From positions 930,001-994,000 of the forward strand of contig OZ241897.1 of the NCBI GenBank assembly GCA_965203535.1: DNA of 64,000 bases, written 5' to 3'. The position numbers and the translations under genes are program-made. The notes below the pieces were generated by a model that saw nothing but the letters and a program-made list of their open reading frames with translations, was not told the origin of the DNA and searched no databases. Each line of letters begins with the position of its first letter. Within the stretch, counting starts at the first letter, position 1. Positions 40,338 through 48,543 of the stretch are shown piece after piece. The DNA comes from JAJDTT01 sp022827025. Lineage in GTDB: Bacteria; Acidobacteriota; UBA6911; RPQK01; JAJDTT01.

Positions 40338-40598
40338 ATGCGGCTTCACGGCTGGAAGTTGGGAGAGGCCAAATCCAAGTTCAGCCGCGTCGTCCGCCTC
40401 GCCGCCTCCGGCCAGCCGCGACGTGTGACGGTCCGCGGCAAGGATGCGGTCGTCGTCGTCGCGGCGGACGAGTTCGAACGTCTTCGCGCCCGAGCTGCGT
40501 CGGGCAGCTTGCACGAATTGTTGTGTCAGTCCCCATTGAACCGCTTGGATTTCGACGAGGAAGGCGTGCGGAGTCCGGTCCGTGAGGTCGAGCTGTGA
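40338..40598 (+). CDS. Phd/YefM-family antitoxin
   Basis: An 86-aa protein with the Phd/YefM N-terminal fold (KLGEAKSKFSRVVRLAASGQPRRVTVRGKDAVVVVAADEFERL), which binds DNA and represses its own operon, and a C-terminal tail (about 60-86) that would wrap the toxin. The tail here is rich in acidic residues (LDFDEEGV). The next gene, a PIN-domain toxin, starts on GTG overlapping the antitoxin stop codon, but is cut off after 26 codons. So this is an antitoxin left without its toxin. ATG 40284 gives a longer start; I prefer 40338 because the fold begins right after it. Confidence 0.8.
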   Translation: MRLHGWKLGEAKSKFSRVVRLAASGQPRRVTVRGKDAVVVVAADEFERLRARAASGSLHELLCQSPLNRLDFDEEGVRSPVREVEL

Positions 40599-40675
40599 AT
40601 GGCTGGCTCCTCGACACCAACGTTGTGTCCGAGTTGCGCAAGATCCGACCCGACCGACGCGTGATTGACGGTTAG
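40595..40675 (+). pseudogene. Truncated PIN-domain (VapC/FitB-like) toxin
   Basis: GTG 40595 overlaps the antitoxin TGA (GTGA). The frame reads NGWLLDTNVVSELRKIRPD, the exact opening of a PIN ribonuclease toxin with its first catalytic Asp in LLDTNVVSE, and then stops at TAG 40673. The other three acidic residues and ~100 residues of the fold are missing. The break lies near 40655, where the end of the Ldh2-type gene begins. Expected toxin activity is nil. Confidence 0.8.
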
Positions 40676-41739
40676 AAACGTTCCGGACAGGGCACTTCCA
40701 GTTCCGCCGAGTAGCGCTCCAGCATTTCCCAGGTGGCCGCTTCCAGACGGACTCCTTCGCGGAGGCTCCTCCGGACCATCCTCCAGTCCGGATCTCCGGG
40801 AGCCAGAACCTCGTCGAATCCCGGCGCCAGTTCCGACGACTTCAACTGGGTCACGTAGTCCTGGACCCGGGCCAGAAATGTTTCCGGCTCCATGAAATGC
40901 TCCACCGACAGGGCCAGGAAGAAGTGGCCCGTGTCCTGGGGCTCCTCCTCGGGGGGATGGGGCGTGATGTGCCGGCCGAAGAGAGCTCCGGTCAACACGC
41001 CGCTCAGGATGTCCACCATCACTGCAAGTCCGTAGCCCTTGTGGTTGCCCAACGGAGCGGGCATGCCCTGAGGCGCCTCTTTCGGATCGGTGGTGGGGAC
41101 TCCCTTCCGGTCCAGCACCCAGTTCCCGGGGATCGGATCGCCGCGGTTCAGAGTCAGCATGATTTTGCCCCAGGCGGCGCGGCTCAGGGCGATGTCGATC
41201 ATGACCGGAAACTCGCCGCCGGTGGGCACCGCGATCGCCAGTGGATTGGTCCCGTAGGTGGGCGTGGAGCCGCCCCACGGCGCCATGCAGGCCCCGGTAT
41301 TGCTGACGGCGAGTCCGATCAGACCCTGATCCGCGGCCATGCGGGCATAGTAACCGGCGGTCCCGAAGTGATTGGACCGGAACACGCCCGCCGCCGCGAC
41401 CCCCGTTTCCCGGGCGCGGGAGCAGGCCAACGACATGGCCTGGTGGCTTGCCACCTGTCCGGGTCCCCGATCCGCATCCAACAGGAGAACGGCTCCGCGG
41501 TCGGAGACGACCTGTACTTGCGGGCGAGGATTGACTCCTCCCTTTTGGACCCGTCCCACCAGGAAGCCGAGGAAGGACAAACCGTGGGAATAGACGCCCC
41601 GGAGATCGGCATCCAACAGGTTGTCGACCACACGCTCGGCCTCGAATGATCCGAGGCCGGCCCGTTCCAACAGGGACTCGGCGAAGGTTCGCAAGTCGTC
41701 CGCCCGGGCCCGTCTTCCCTTCCCCTTCGGATCCGTCAT
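40672..41739 (-). CDS. Malate/L-lactate dehydrogenase (Ldh2/MDH2 family)
   Basis: A 355-aa NAD(P)-dependent 2-hydroxyacid dehydrogenase of the Ldh2 family, which has a fold different from classical LDH/MDH. Members include ureidoglycolate, sulfolactate and diketogulonate dehydrogenases. Family motifs are YSHGLSFLGFLV near 50, GPGQVASHQAMSLA, VFRSNHFGTAGYYAR, GSTPTYGTNPLAIAVPTG and NHKGYGLAVMVDILSGVL. The active-site His is that in RSNHFGTAG by family analogy. No signal peptide. Its 3' end overlaps the remnant toxin gene by four bases, which suggests that a deletion or insertion placed it against the toxin-antitoxin pair. The amidohydrolase gene at 41770-42795 lies just upstream on the same strand; the two could act in one pathway. 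Confidence 0.88.
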   Translation of the reverse strand: MTDPKGKGRRARADDLRTFAESLLERAGLGSFEAERVVDNLLDADLRGVYSHGLSFLGFLVGRVQKGGVNPRPQVQVVSDRGAVLLLDADRGPGQVASHQAMSLACSRARETGVAAAGVFRSNHFGTAGYYARMAADQGLIGLAVSNTGACMAPWGGSTPTYGTNPLAIAVPTGGEFPVMIDIALSRAAWGKIMLTLNRGDPIPGNWVLDRKGVPTTDPKEAPQGMPAPLGNHKGYGLAVMVDILSGVLTGALFGRHITPHPPEEEPQDTGHFFLALSVEHFMEPETFLARVQDYVTQLKSSELAPGFDEVLAPGDPDWRMVRRSLREGVRLEAATWEMLERYSAELEVPCPERF

Positions 41740-41769
41740 CGGTTCTGCAAGCCTCTGGGGTGCTCGTTC

Positions 41770-42795
41770 TTAGGACCCGTTGGCGGCTCCTTCGTCCTCC
41801 GGTACGCCCAATGCCGCGGCCGCGTTCCGCCAGAAGATGCCCTCGATGTCCGATTCGGACAACTGCGCGATCTCGGCGGCGTCCCGCAGGGAGAGGAGTT
41901 GTTCATAGACCGACAGCACGGGCCGCCCGTCGCAGTGAGGGAACTTGAGGTCGCCGTCGTCGGCGTCGTAGTGCTGCCAGGCCCGGCCCAGCGCCGCGTA
42001 GTGCCCGTGAAAGAAGGCGGCGCCGACGCCGTCCGAGCCCCAGAAGATCCGCTTCGGGTCCTCTTTGGTCAGAAGGATGATGTAGGGGCGCACGTCGGTC
42101 ACCGCCGAGGTGTCGTAGTGGATGTTGGGAAGATCCCGCAACCTCTCCACCGCCTGGCGAATGGGCCAGTAGGTGAAGCTGCGGGCGCAATGCGCCAGCA
42201 ACCACTTGATCCTGGGGTACCGTTTGGTGGTGTATTCCGTCAGATCGTCCAGGTTCCACTCGTCGGCGCAACCGTGAAAGCGCGAGAGGTGCATGGTGAC
42301 CCAGAGACCGTAGTGGTCCGCCAGCTCCATCTGCTCATGGGGCAGGAACTCGTGGATCCGGCACTGGGCGATGTCCCCGGTCACCGAAAAGGTGCGGTAC
42401 GGTTTCAGCCCGATGAACTGAGGGTTTCGAAGGTCCCGTTCAATGTCCTCCGTCCGGCAGGAGGGCGTGACCAGCCGGTTATACCGGATGCCCGGCACGC
42501 CGTCGATTTCCCTCCGGACCGTCTCCACGTGCCGGGCCACGTCGATGCCCACTACCGGCATGCCCAGAATCAGGTACTGCATCCGGCGCCCGGGATAGAG
42601 AACCCGGGCCCAGTCGTTCAGAGTGGCGAGCCCGGCGTCGTTCCGCGTCCCCTGCGGGGGCGGGACCGGAAAATCGGAGGCCCAGTAGAAGTGAATGTGC
42701 GCGTCCAGAATCCGGTCCGGAACGAATTCGCTCAGTTCCTCTTCCCAGATCTGCCGGTCGCAGTCCCGGTAATCGATCGTCGTGTGATCTTTCAT
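41770..42795 (-). CDS. Amidohydrolase 2 family (TIM-barrel) metal-dependent hydrolase
   Basis: A 341-aa enzyme of the PF04909-type amidohydrolases, which includes ACMSD-type decarboxylases and sugar-lactone hydrolases. Metal-binding residues are visible: D-x-H-x-H in LDAHIHFYW, a His in LWVTMHLSRFHG, another in KWLLAHCARSF, and the Asp in RIFWGSDGVG. The C-terminal stretch IEGIFWRNAAAALG is the usual end of this family. No signal peptide. Thirty bases separate it from the Ldh2-type gene downstream. Lactone hydrolysis followed by oxidation of the hydroxyacid would be a sensible pair of steps, but this is only an inference. Confidence 0.85.
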   Translation of the reverse strand: MKDHTTIDYRDCDRQIWEEELSEFVPDRILDAHIHFYWASDFPVPPPQGTRNDAGLATLNDWARVLYPGRRMQYLILGMPVVGIDVARHVETVRREIDGVPGIRYNRLVTPSCRTEDIERDLRNPQFIGLKPYRTFSVTGDIAQCRIHEFLPHEQMELADHYGLWVTMHLSRFHGCADEWNLDDLTEYTTKRYPRIKWLLAHCARSFTYWPIRQAVERLRDLPNIHYDTSAVTDVRPYIILLTKEDPKRIFWGSDGVGAAFFHGHYAALGRAWQHYDADDGDLKFPHCDGRPVLSVYEQLLSLRDAAEIAQLSESDIEGIFWRNAAAALGVPEDEGAANGS

Positions 42796-43154
42796 TCGCT
42801 GCTCCTGAATCCCGATGAAGCCGGCGTGGAGCAGTCGCCTGGGTCAAGCTCCTCTTTGGCCGCGACATACGTTACCTTGGTCCGTGACACGAATCCACCG
42901 GGACCCGGAATTCCCCGGAGGCTCCTCCGGGGATGGGATTGAAACGGGCAACCGGCCGCGCAATGGGCCGGTTTTCTCGAGTGGAAACCAGGTGGATCCT
43001 TATTGACGGTGTACACACTGGGTGGTCGCGAAGGCTGATGGAGGCTCGTTTCGGCAGTGCGTCAAGGGGGTCATGTGGCCGGTCCGGGAGTGTGAATGGG
43101 ACAAGCCGGAAAACGTTTAGTCCCAGCATGCCTTGATCTCCCTCTGATTCTTCC
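42796..43154. other. Intergenic region with two stem-loops
   Basis: About 360 bp downstream of the broken LRR gene and upstream of the amidohydrolase gene. It holds a perfect hairpin CCCCGGAG-GCTC-CTCCGGGG at 42913-42932, and a second at 42950-42973 (see terminator). No coding frame is convincing. Confidence 0.45.
42950..42977 (+). terminator. Candidate terminator hairpin
   Basis: AACCGGCC and GGCCGGTT arms enclose a short loop and are followed on the plus strand by TTTTC. No plus-strand gene lies just upstream, so it may work on either strand or be chance. On the minus strand it would follow the LRR gene without a T-run. Confidence 0.3.
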
Positions 43155-43160
43155 CTATCG

Positions 43161-43961
43161 ACACCCCGTCTTGATGGACTGGGACACCAGACGTCGGAGC
43201 TCAAACTGCTTGTCGTCAACATCAATGTACCTTCCCAAACTTGCGAGATCGTTTCCAGGGAACCGAGCTGACGTCTCAAAGTGATTGACAAAGAATTCCT
43301 GCTCATCAATCTCCGTCATCCAATTCCTCTGTCCAACCCGCTTCACCTTCAGCGTCCTGAATCGATTCCCGATAACAGGCTCATGATCATCCGGAATCTC
43401 CTCAGAGCTAAACAGAGTAATCACAGGATTGATCTCCTGTTCACGATCTTTCCCACGGGTACTCGCCTCGATCTGCAAGATCGCCTCCCCGTCACCGCTC
43501 CTGATCCATCTCCAGACCAACGTTCCCGCTTCCGGGGTGCAGTCCGGTTGATTGACGAAACGGATTCCACACCCCGTCAGAACCGAATGAGCTACAGGCC
43601 GTTGCAGAGTAAACTCCCAGCCATCCACCGTGATATTTCTCTTGGCCCGACCGAGCCCGGAGTCGGCCCATTCAGGTGTGACCCTGAAATGGTTGACGAA
43701 AAACTCCTGTTCGTCGATCTCCTTTCTCCAATTCCTCCGTCCTTCACGCTCGACCTGCTGGTTCCAGCCGCTTGACTGATTCCATCGGTCGACAACCACT
43801 CCCGGATTCTCTTGAATCTCATCCGGGGTGAACAGAGTAATCACAGGATCAACTTCCTGCTCATCATCCTTCCCACGGGTGCTCGCCTCGAGTTGCAGGA
43901 TGGCCTCATTATTTCCACTTCTGATCCATCTCCAGACGAGGGTTCCCGCTTCTGGAGTGCA
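43161..43961 (-). repeat. Two tandem ~130-residue Cys-bounded domains of unknown family
   Basis: Copy A spans 43569-43961 and copy B 43161-43541. Each opens with CTPEAGTLVWRWIRSG, continues with EAILQ[L/I]EASTRGKD.EQE and PVITLF, then a variable part, then EIDEQEFFVNHF, and ends with TGC. The first 45 residues are nearly identical, while the middle has diverged. The two Cys per copy may form a disulfide. I recognise no named domain. Confidence 0.7.
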
Positions 43962-44027
43962 GTCTATCTGACCCTCCCCCGTGCCTCCGACACCGAAGAC
44001 ATTGCCGGAGTCGTCATCATCGTCGTC

Positions 44028-44123
44028 AGTGCCACCACCGCCAGCAGAGCCACCGCCAGCAGAGCCACCGCCAGCAGAGCTACCGCCAGCAGAGCTACCG
44101 CCAGCAGAGCCACCGCCGGAGTC
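44028..44123 (-). repeat. 15-bp tandem repeat encoding a Gly/Ser/Ala linker
   Basis: About five or six copies of a 15-bp unit (plus-strand GCCAGCAGAGC[C/T]ACC) encode GGSAG/SSAGG units. This is a flexible linker between the FnIII-like domain and the C-terminal repeats, bounded by runs of Asp. Copy number is likely to vary by slippage. Confidence 0.7.
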
Positions 44124-44659
44124 GTCATCGCGACCGCCACCGCCACCGTCCGATTCCGAGGGCACGGTGACACTGGTTTGCAGCCAAGGGGTGCGGAGGG
44201 TGGGCTGGGAAGGTTCGGGGCTGTCGGTCGACCGGACCCGGACCTCGTACGACCCTCCGGGGGTCAGCCCGAAGATGGCGACCGAGACGAGGTTGCGGTA
44301 ACGTCTTTCGTCGGGTTCTTGTGGTCGGATCCATTCGGCGGCGGCGTTGCCGGAGGGGCGATACTCCACCTCATAGCCGCTCGGGGCAGGGTCGGACCGC
44401 GGCGTCCACGAAACGGCCATCCACGTGTCGAAGGGCGACAGGCGCAACTGGTCGATTTTGGTCGGAATGGTACATGCGGTGTTGCCCGCCGCACCGTTGG
44501 CATCACCGTACAGACACATCGTGTAGGGGTTGGGGACGAGCAGGGACAGGGCGCTCCAGCTGTTCATTTGGGGGGGATAGCCGTACAGGGCGGACGCGCT
44601 CCCCCGCGGATTGTCATACAGGGAAAGTTCTTCCAGCAGGCTCAGGAGGGTCAGGAGGG

Positions 44660-45748
44660 CTAGTGTCCCGTGTCGCAAATGACTTCACAGTAACTTTTCA
44701 ATGACTCCAGGATGGCATCGGCACTTTTCGTCCAGATGAACGGTTTCGGGTCCTCATTGTAGACGGCCAGATACTCCTTGATGGCCTTCTCCAGCGCCAG
44801 CGTGCTCCGATACGAGCCACGCCGAATCTGCTTCTGCGTGATCTCCGCGAACCAGCGTTCGATCTGGTTGATCCAAGAGGCGCTCGTGGGTGTGAAATGC
44901 AGGTGGTAGCGCGGCCGACGCGCCAGCCAGTTGTGGATCATCGCCGTCTTGTGCGTGCCATAGTTGTCCAACACCAGGTGGACGTCCAGATCCGCAGGGA
45001 CCGCCTTGTCGATGACCGCCAGGAAGCGCTTGAACTCCACCGCGCGATGGCGCCGGAAGCACTTGCCGATCACCTTCCCCGTCGCCGTGTTCAAGGCGGC
45101 AAACAGCGAGGTGGTCCCGTTGCGCTTGTAGTCGTGGGTCTGTCGCTGCGGCACGCCCGGGCGCATCGGCAGCAGGGGCTGGAGACGGTTCAGCGCCTGG
45201 ATCTGCGACTTCTCGTCCACGCACAGCACCACCGCCCGCTCCGGCGGATGCAGGTAAAGTCCCACGATATCCCGCACTTTCTCGATGAACAGCGGGTCTT
45301 TGGACAGCTTGAACGTCTCGCTCCGGTGCGGCTTCAAGCCGAAGGCCCGCCAGATGCGCGCCACCGTCGCGAAGCTCAGACCGCACTCCTTGGCCATGGA
45401 CCGGGTACTCCATTGTGTCGCTCCCTTCGGCAGCGTCTCCAGGGTGCGCACCACCACCCGTTCCACGTCCTCGTCCGAGATCTTGCGCGGCGCTCCCGGT
45501 CGCGGCTCGTCGAACAACCCGTCGCAGCCCCGTTTCAGAAACCGTCGTCGCCACTTGCCCACCGTGGCTCGCGTCGTCCCCAGTTGGACCGCCACCGCCT
45601 GATCGCTCTTCCCTTCCGCACTCTCCAGCACGATCCGGGCCCGCAACGCCAGCGCCTGAGCCGTCTTTGGGCGACGCAGCCAGCGCTCCAACTCTTCCCG
45701 CTGCTCTGGCGAAGGCTCCGGAATCTCTCTGGTATGATGATTGGGCAT
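44660..45748 (-). CDS. IS630-family transposase
   Basis: A 362-aa transposase. The N-terminal part is a winged/HTH DNA-binding region (SDQAVAVQLGTTRATVGKWRRRFLKRG, then a second HTH-like segment WSTRSMAKECGLSFATVARIWR). The DDE catalytic core follows: first Asp in VVLCVDEKSQIQAL, second in LVLDNYGTHK, and Glu in SWINQIERWFAEITQ. ATG 45748 is preceded by GGAGG seven bases ahead. The frame ends on TAG at 44662-44660, whose TA is the target duplication and whose G comes from host DNA, so the stop codon is completed by the insertion site itself. Confidence 0.93.
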   Translation of the reverse strand: MPNHHTREIPEPSPEQREELERWLRRPKTAQALALRARIVLESAEGKSDQAVAVQLGTTRATVGKWRRRFLKRGCDGLFDEPRPGAPRKISDEDVERVVVRTLETLPKGATQWSTRSMAKECGLSFATVARIWRAFGLKPHRSETFKLSKDPLFIEKVRDIVGLYLHPPERAVVLCVDEKSQIQALNRLQPLLPMRPGVPQRQTHDYKRNGTTSLFAALNTATGKVIGKCFRRHRAVEFKRFLAVIDKAVPADLDVHLVLDNYGTHKTAMIHNWLARRPRYHLHFTPTSASWINQIERWFAEITQKQIRRGSYRSTLALEKAIKEYLAVYNEDPKPFIWTKSADAILESLKSYCEVICDTGH

Positions 45749-45821
45749 GGTCCGCCTCCTTTCTACAGCGGACCGTAGCACACTTCCCGTATACTGGTAA
45801 AGAATTAGTGACACAGGACAC
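44663..45821. mobile_element. IS630-family insertion sequence, intact
   Basis: 1159 bp. Terminal inverted repeats: left GTGTCCCGTGTCGC (from 44663), right end reading inward GTGTCCTGTGTCAC (to 45821). Both ends are flanked by TA (44661-44662 and 45822-45823), the target duplication of IS630/Tc1/mariner elements. It holds one intact transposase gene. It sits inside the LRR gene in the sense orientation. Clean ends and an intact frame suggest recent movement. Confidence 0.92.
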
Positions 45822-46856
45822 TAGCGACCCCTCCAGCCGGTTGTTATGCAGATAGAGGGTGGTCAGACCGAATGGCAGGGTGGGGATTGCGCCAGTCAGT
45901 TGGTTGTTCTGGAGCCAGAGTTCGGTCAGGCTCACCAGGGTGACGAGTTCGGGAATCTCTCCGCTGAGTTGGTTATTGGAGAGCCGGAGGCTGGTCAAGT
46001 TGGAGATGAAGGCTATGCTACCGGGAATCTCCCCGGAGAATCGGTTGTTGTCCAGGTGGAGCGATGTCAGAAAGAAGCTGGGCAGGGAGAGGGAGGTGGG
46101 AAGCGTGCCGCTGAGTTGGTTGTGGGAGAGGGTGAGGCTGAGCAGGTTGCTCAGGGAGAAGTTGGGGACCTCCCCGCTGAGTTGGTTGTGGGAGAGGTCA
46201 AGGTTGGACAAGCTGGTCTGGCTGGCCACGCCCTCGGGGATCTCCCCTTGGAGTCGATTGTTGCTGAGATTGAGGAGGGTCAACATGGGGGGCAGAGTGG
46301 TGGGAACCTCCCCGCTGAATTGATTGTGGGAGAGGATGAGGGCTATCAGGGCCGAGGGCAGTTGGGGAATCGGTCCGGTCAGTTGGTTGTGGGAGAGATC
46401 GAGGGTAGTGAGTCTGGAGGAGAACGCGGCGGGAATCTCCCCGCTGAATTGATTGTGGGAGAGGGTGAGGGATATCAGGGCCGAGGGCAGCTGGGGAATC
46501 GGTCCGGTCAGTTGGTTGTGGGAGAGATCGAGAGTGGTCAAGTCGGGCATGAGGGGGGCCAGGGACTCGGGAATCGGTCCGGTCAGTTGGTTGTGGGAGA
46601 GGATGAGCGTGTCATTGTGGCCCGGGTGGGTGAAGCCCTCGTGGAACACGGCATCGGGGATTGGTCCGGTCAGGTTGTTGTTGGAGAGATCAAGCGTGTA
46701 CAAGAAGTGCAGGTCGGTCACGTCCTCGGGAATCTCCCCGGACAAGTTGTTGTAGGAGAGGTTAATCGTGTTCAAGGAATTCAGGTAGTTCAGGCCCTCG
46801 GGAATCTCCCCGGTCAGGTTGTTGCCAGAGAGGTTGAGCACTTTCAAGCGCTTCAG

Positions 46857-46916
46857 GTGAACCTCGTCTTCGTGCATCTCCTCGTCTTCGTCTTCGTGCC
46901 CGTGCCCGTGCCCGTG
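46857..46916 (-). other. His/Asp/Glu-rich insert in the LRR domain
   Basis: Twenty codons rich in His, Asp and Glu (HGHGHGHED followed by EDEEMHEDEVH) lie between the first and second leucine-rich repeats of the broken gene. Such runs bind divalent metals such as Zn, Ni, Cu or Fe. No other LRR in the protein carries such an insert. Confidence 0.7.
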
Positions 46917-47703
46917 GTCCGGGTTGCCCAGGCTCTCGGGAATCTCCCCGGTCAGGTTGTTGCCGGAGAGGTTGATCTCCGATACCCGTCCGACCCCAAC
47001 CCCGGTCCCGGTCCCTTGCAGCGTGACGCCGTGCAAGTCGTGCAGGCAGGTCGCGGCAGGGATATGGGCGGCCCAGTTGGTGTTGGTCGTCCAGTTGGCG
47101 CCGTTCGTGCTGGTGTAGAGATCCTCCAAAACGGGCCGCTCGTCGACAATCGCAATCTCAAAGCTCAACGAATCGGTGCCACCGTCGTCGGTGGCGGTCC
47201 AAATCATGGAGTAGTGGGCTGCGGTCGCCGTCCTCAAGTCGGCGGCCAGCGTGCCGGAGAGCGTGCCGGTCAGCCCGCCGGCCGTGAACGTGAGGCCGGG
47301 TGGAACGCCGCAGGCGATTTCCCCGGGGTCGGGGGTACAGGAGCCGTCTGTTAGGGTGAAGGTCAGCGACGACCCGGTGAGGAGGCCGGGGGCGGGAAGG
47401 GCCAGGGACACGGGAGCCGCCCAGGTCCCCGAGCAACTCGACCCCGGCAGGCCATAGATCTGATCGTTGATGGTCTGGCGGGCACCTTGTCCGTCGCTGA
47501 ATCTCGCGGCTTGGGCTACCGGCGCGGTGAGGAGCAGCGCCATCGCCGCGAGCGCGCAGTGCAAGGTCAGACTGGGCGGCAGCGCATGCGCCAGTCGCGA
47601 TCCGGTAGCCAGATACGCGGTCGACGGGACCGTTGCGAGAAAGTCCTTCATGTTTTCGTGTCTGCGGTCGGGGCGAAAAAGCACCATGTGATTTCCTGCG
47701 CCA

Positions 47704-47736
47704 TAATGAGAATCTATTCTCATTAACATTTGTCAA
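47704..47736 (-). promoter_or_regulatory. Promoter with Fur-box-like palindrome for the LRR gene
   Basis: TAATGAGAAT and ATTCTCATTA form perfect ten-base arms around CT (47704-47725). This closely resembles Fur boxes of the AATGAGAAT-ATTCTCATT type, although the centre is two bases and the usual centre is one. TTGACA (47736-47731 on the minus strand) lies just upstream as a -35. A consensus -10 is not clear because it would overlap the palindrome. ATG 47687 follows 16 bases after. Fur with Fe2+ would block transcription here. Confidence 0.65.
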
Positions 47737-47844
47737 AAGTGGGTATGCTTCCGACGACGCCGCACATGTGCCCATGACAGCGCCGAGTCTGAACATCGAC
47801 GATTCGTGTGAGGACGGATGTCGCACCGGAGTGCGACGAGGAGG

Positions 47845-48315
47845 CTATAAGGGCGGGCCGCGCGTGAAGCGGATGTCGAGCGCCACGCTCCATTCGCCGC
47901 CCGGGCGGACGGCCAGGACGGCGTGGGCGACGAGATCCGGGTCGACGGTGCCGGGCAGGCCGCCGGTCTCGACTCCCGGCAGGTGCCGGAAGTGACAGGC
48001 AGCGCAGTCGGTGTGATCGGCGCCCTGTACGTCGGTGACGTGCTCGTGGAACGTGACGCCCACCGACACGAGCGCGAGCACCATCAGCAGTGCCACACCC
48101 ATTGCCGCCATCCGCCGCGTCAGGCTCCTTGAGACGGCGGCCAGCAGCGCGGCGGCAGGTCGACGGGACTGTCCGGCAGCGGGCGGAAAGGTGGGGACAG
48201 CGGGTGCGTCAGACCGCAGCGATCCCGCCGAAGGCGACGGGGTTGCCGCCTCCGGGCGCACCTCATGGAACACGCGCTCGGCTCGGCTAAGGACGGCGTT
48301 CCATGAGCGCAGCAT
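47845..48315 (-). CDS. Small His/Cys-containing membrane protein, DUF2946-like
   Basis: A 156-aa protein with a long basic and proline-rich start, a single membrane segment (AAMGVALLMVLALVSVGVTF) and a short external part with metal-binding potential: HEHVTDVQGADHTDCAACHFRHLPG. The pattern of hydrophobic helix plus C-x-x-C-H near His residues resembles DUF2946 proteins, often found near metal-uptake genes. It lies 108 bp upstream of the Fur-box promoter on the same strand as the LRR gene. The true start may be a later Met (near 48110). The role is unknown; metal or haem handling is an inference. Confidence 0.55.
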   Translation of the reverse strand: MLRSWNAVLSRAERVFHEVRPEAATPSPSAGSLRSDAPAVPTFPPAAGQSRRPAAALLAAVSRSLTRRMAAMGVALLMVLALVSVGVTFHEHVTDVQGADHTDCAACHFRHLPGVETGGLPGTVDPDLVAHAVLAVRPGGEWSVALDIRFTRGPPL

Positions 48316-48543
48316 CGTGTCAAGCTCCGGTTGACAAGGGTTCCCTATTCTCGGAACAACTCAATACACTATCACCTTTCTCGGTTCCTTCGCGCTGGCC
48401 CGGATGCTGCGCCGCCCGAGCGACGACTGGCAGGCCCATTATGGACATCCACCCGTATTCCTCTTATTCCAAAGGGCGGCTTGATAGCATCACACCCCCC
48501 GGCGATAATGACGAATCACGGTAATTCGCAAGGAGGAGCCATT

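Larger units (their letters stand above)
43155..47687 (-). pseudogene. Large secreted LRR/FnIII repeat protein gene, interrupted by IS630-type element
   Basis: Removing the element (44663-45821) and one TA restores a single in-frame gene of about 1120 codons. Order: Sec signal (SLTLHCALAAMALLLTAPVAQA), a putative Ig/He_PIG domain, DLYTSTNGANWTTNTNW cap, some 15 plant-specific-type leucine-rich repeats (L-x-L-S-x-N-x-L-[ST]-G-x-I/V-P), a fibronectin type III-like domain (SGYEVEYRPSG...GSYEVRVRSTD), a Gly/Ser/Ala linker with Asp runs, and two 130-residue Cys-bounded C-terminal repeats. A His/Asp/Glu-rich insert splits the first two LRRs. A Fur-box-like palindrome lies just upstream. The protein was probably a surface or secreted binding protein. 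Start ATG 47687 follows AGGAAA. As it stands, the upstream fragment would end inside the element and the rest has no start of its own. Confidence 0.85.

Noticed and set aside
44028..44123. Regular 15-bp repeats that could look like a CRISPR array
   Set aside because: Units are directly adjacent with no spacers and encode an in-frame Gly/Ser/Ala linker.
45830..46985. Repeated 60-72-bp DNA pattern that might be a satellite or CRISPR
   Set aside because: It is the coding sequence of leucine-rich repeats; the periodicity is that of ~23-24 residues.
44754..47729. A 991-codon LRR protein with a novel C-terminal domain
   Set aside because: Everything after ...RLEGSL is the IS630 element read in a wrong frame; the real C-terminus lies beyond the element.
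48316..48543. A second Fur or LexA box upstream of the His/Cys membrane protein gene
   Set aside because: Only a weak GTTCC...GGAAC inverted repeat is present around 48340-48360; it does not match either consensus well.
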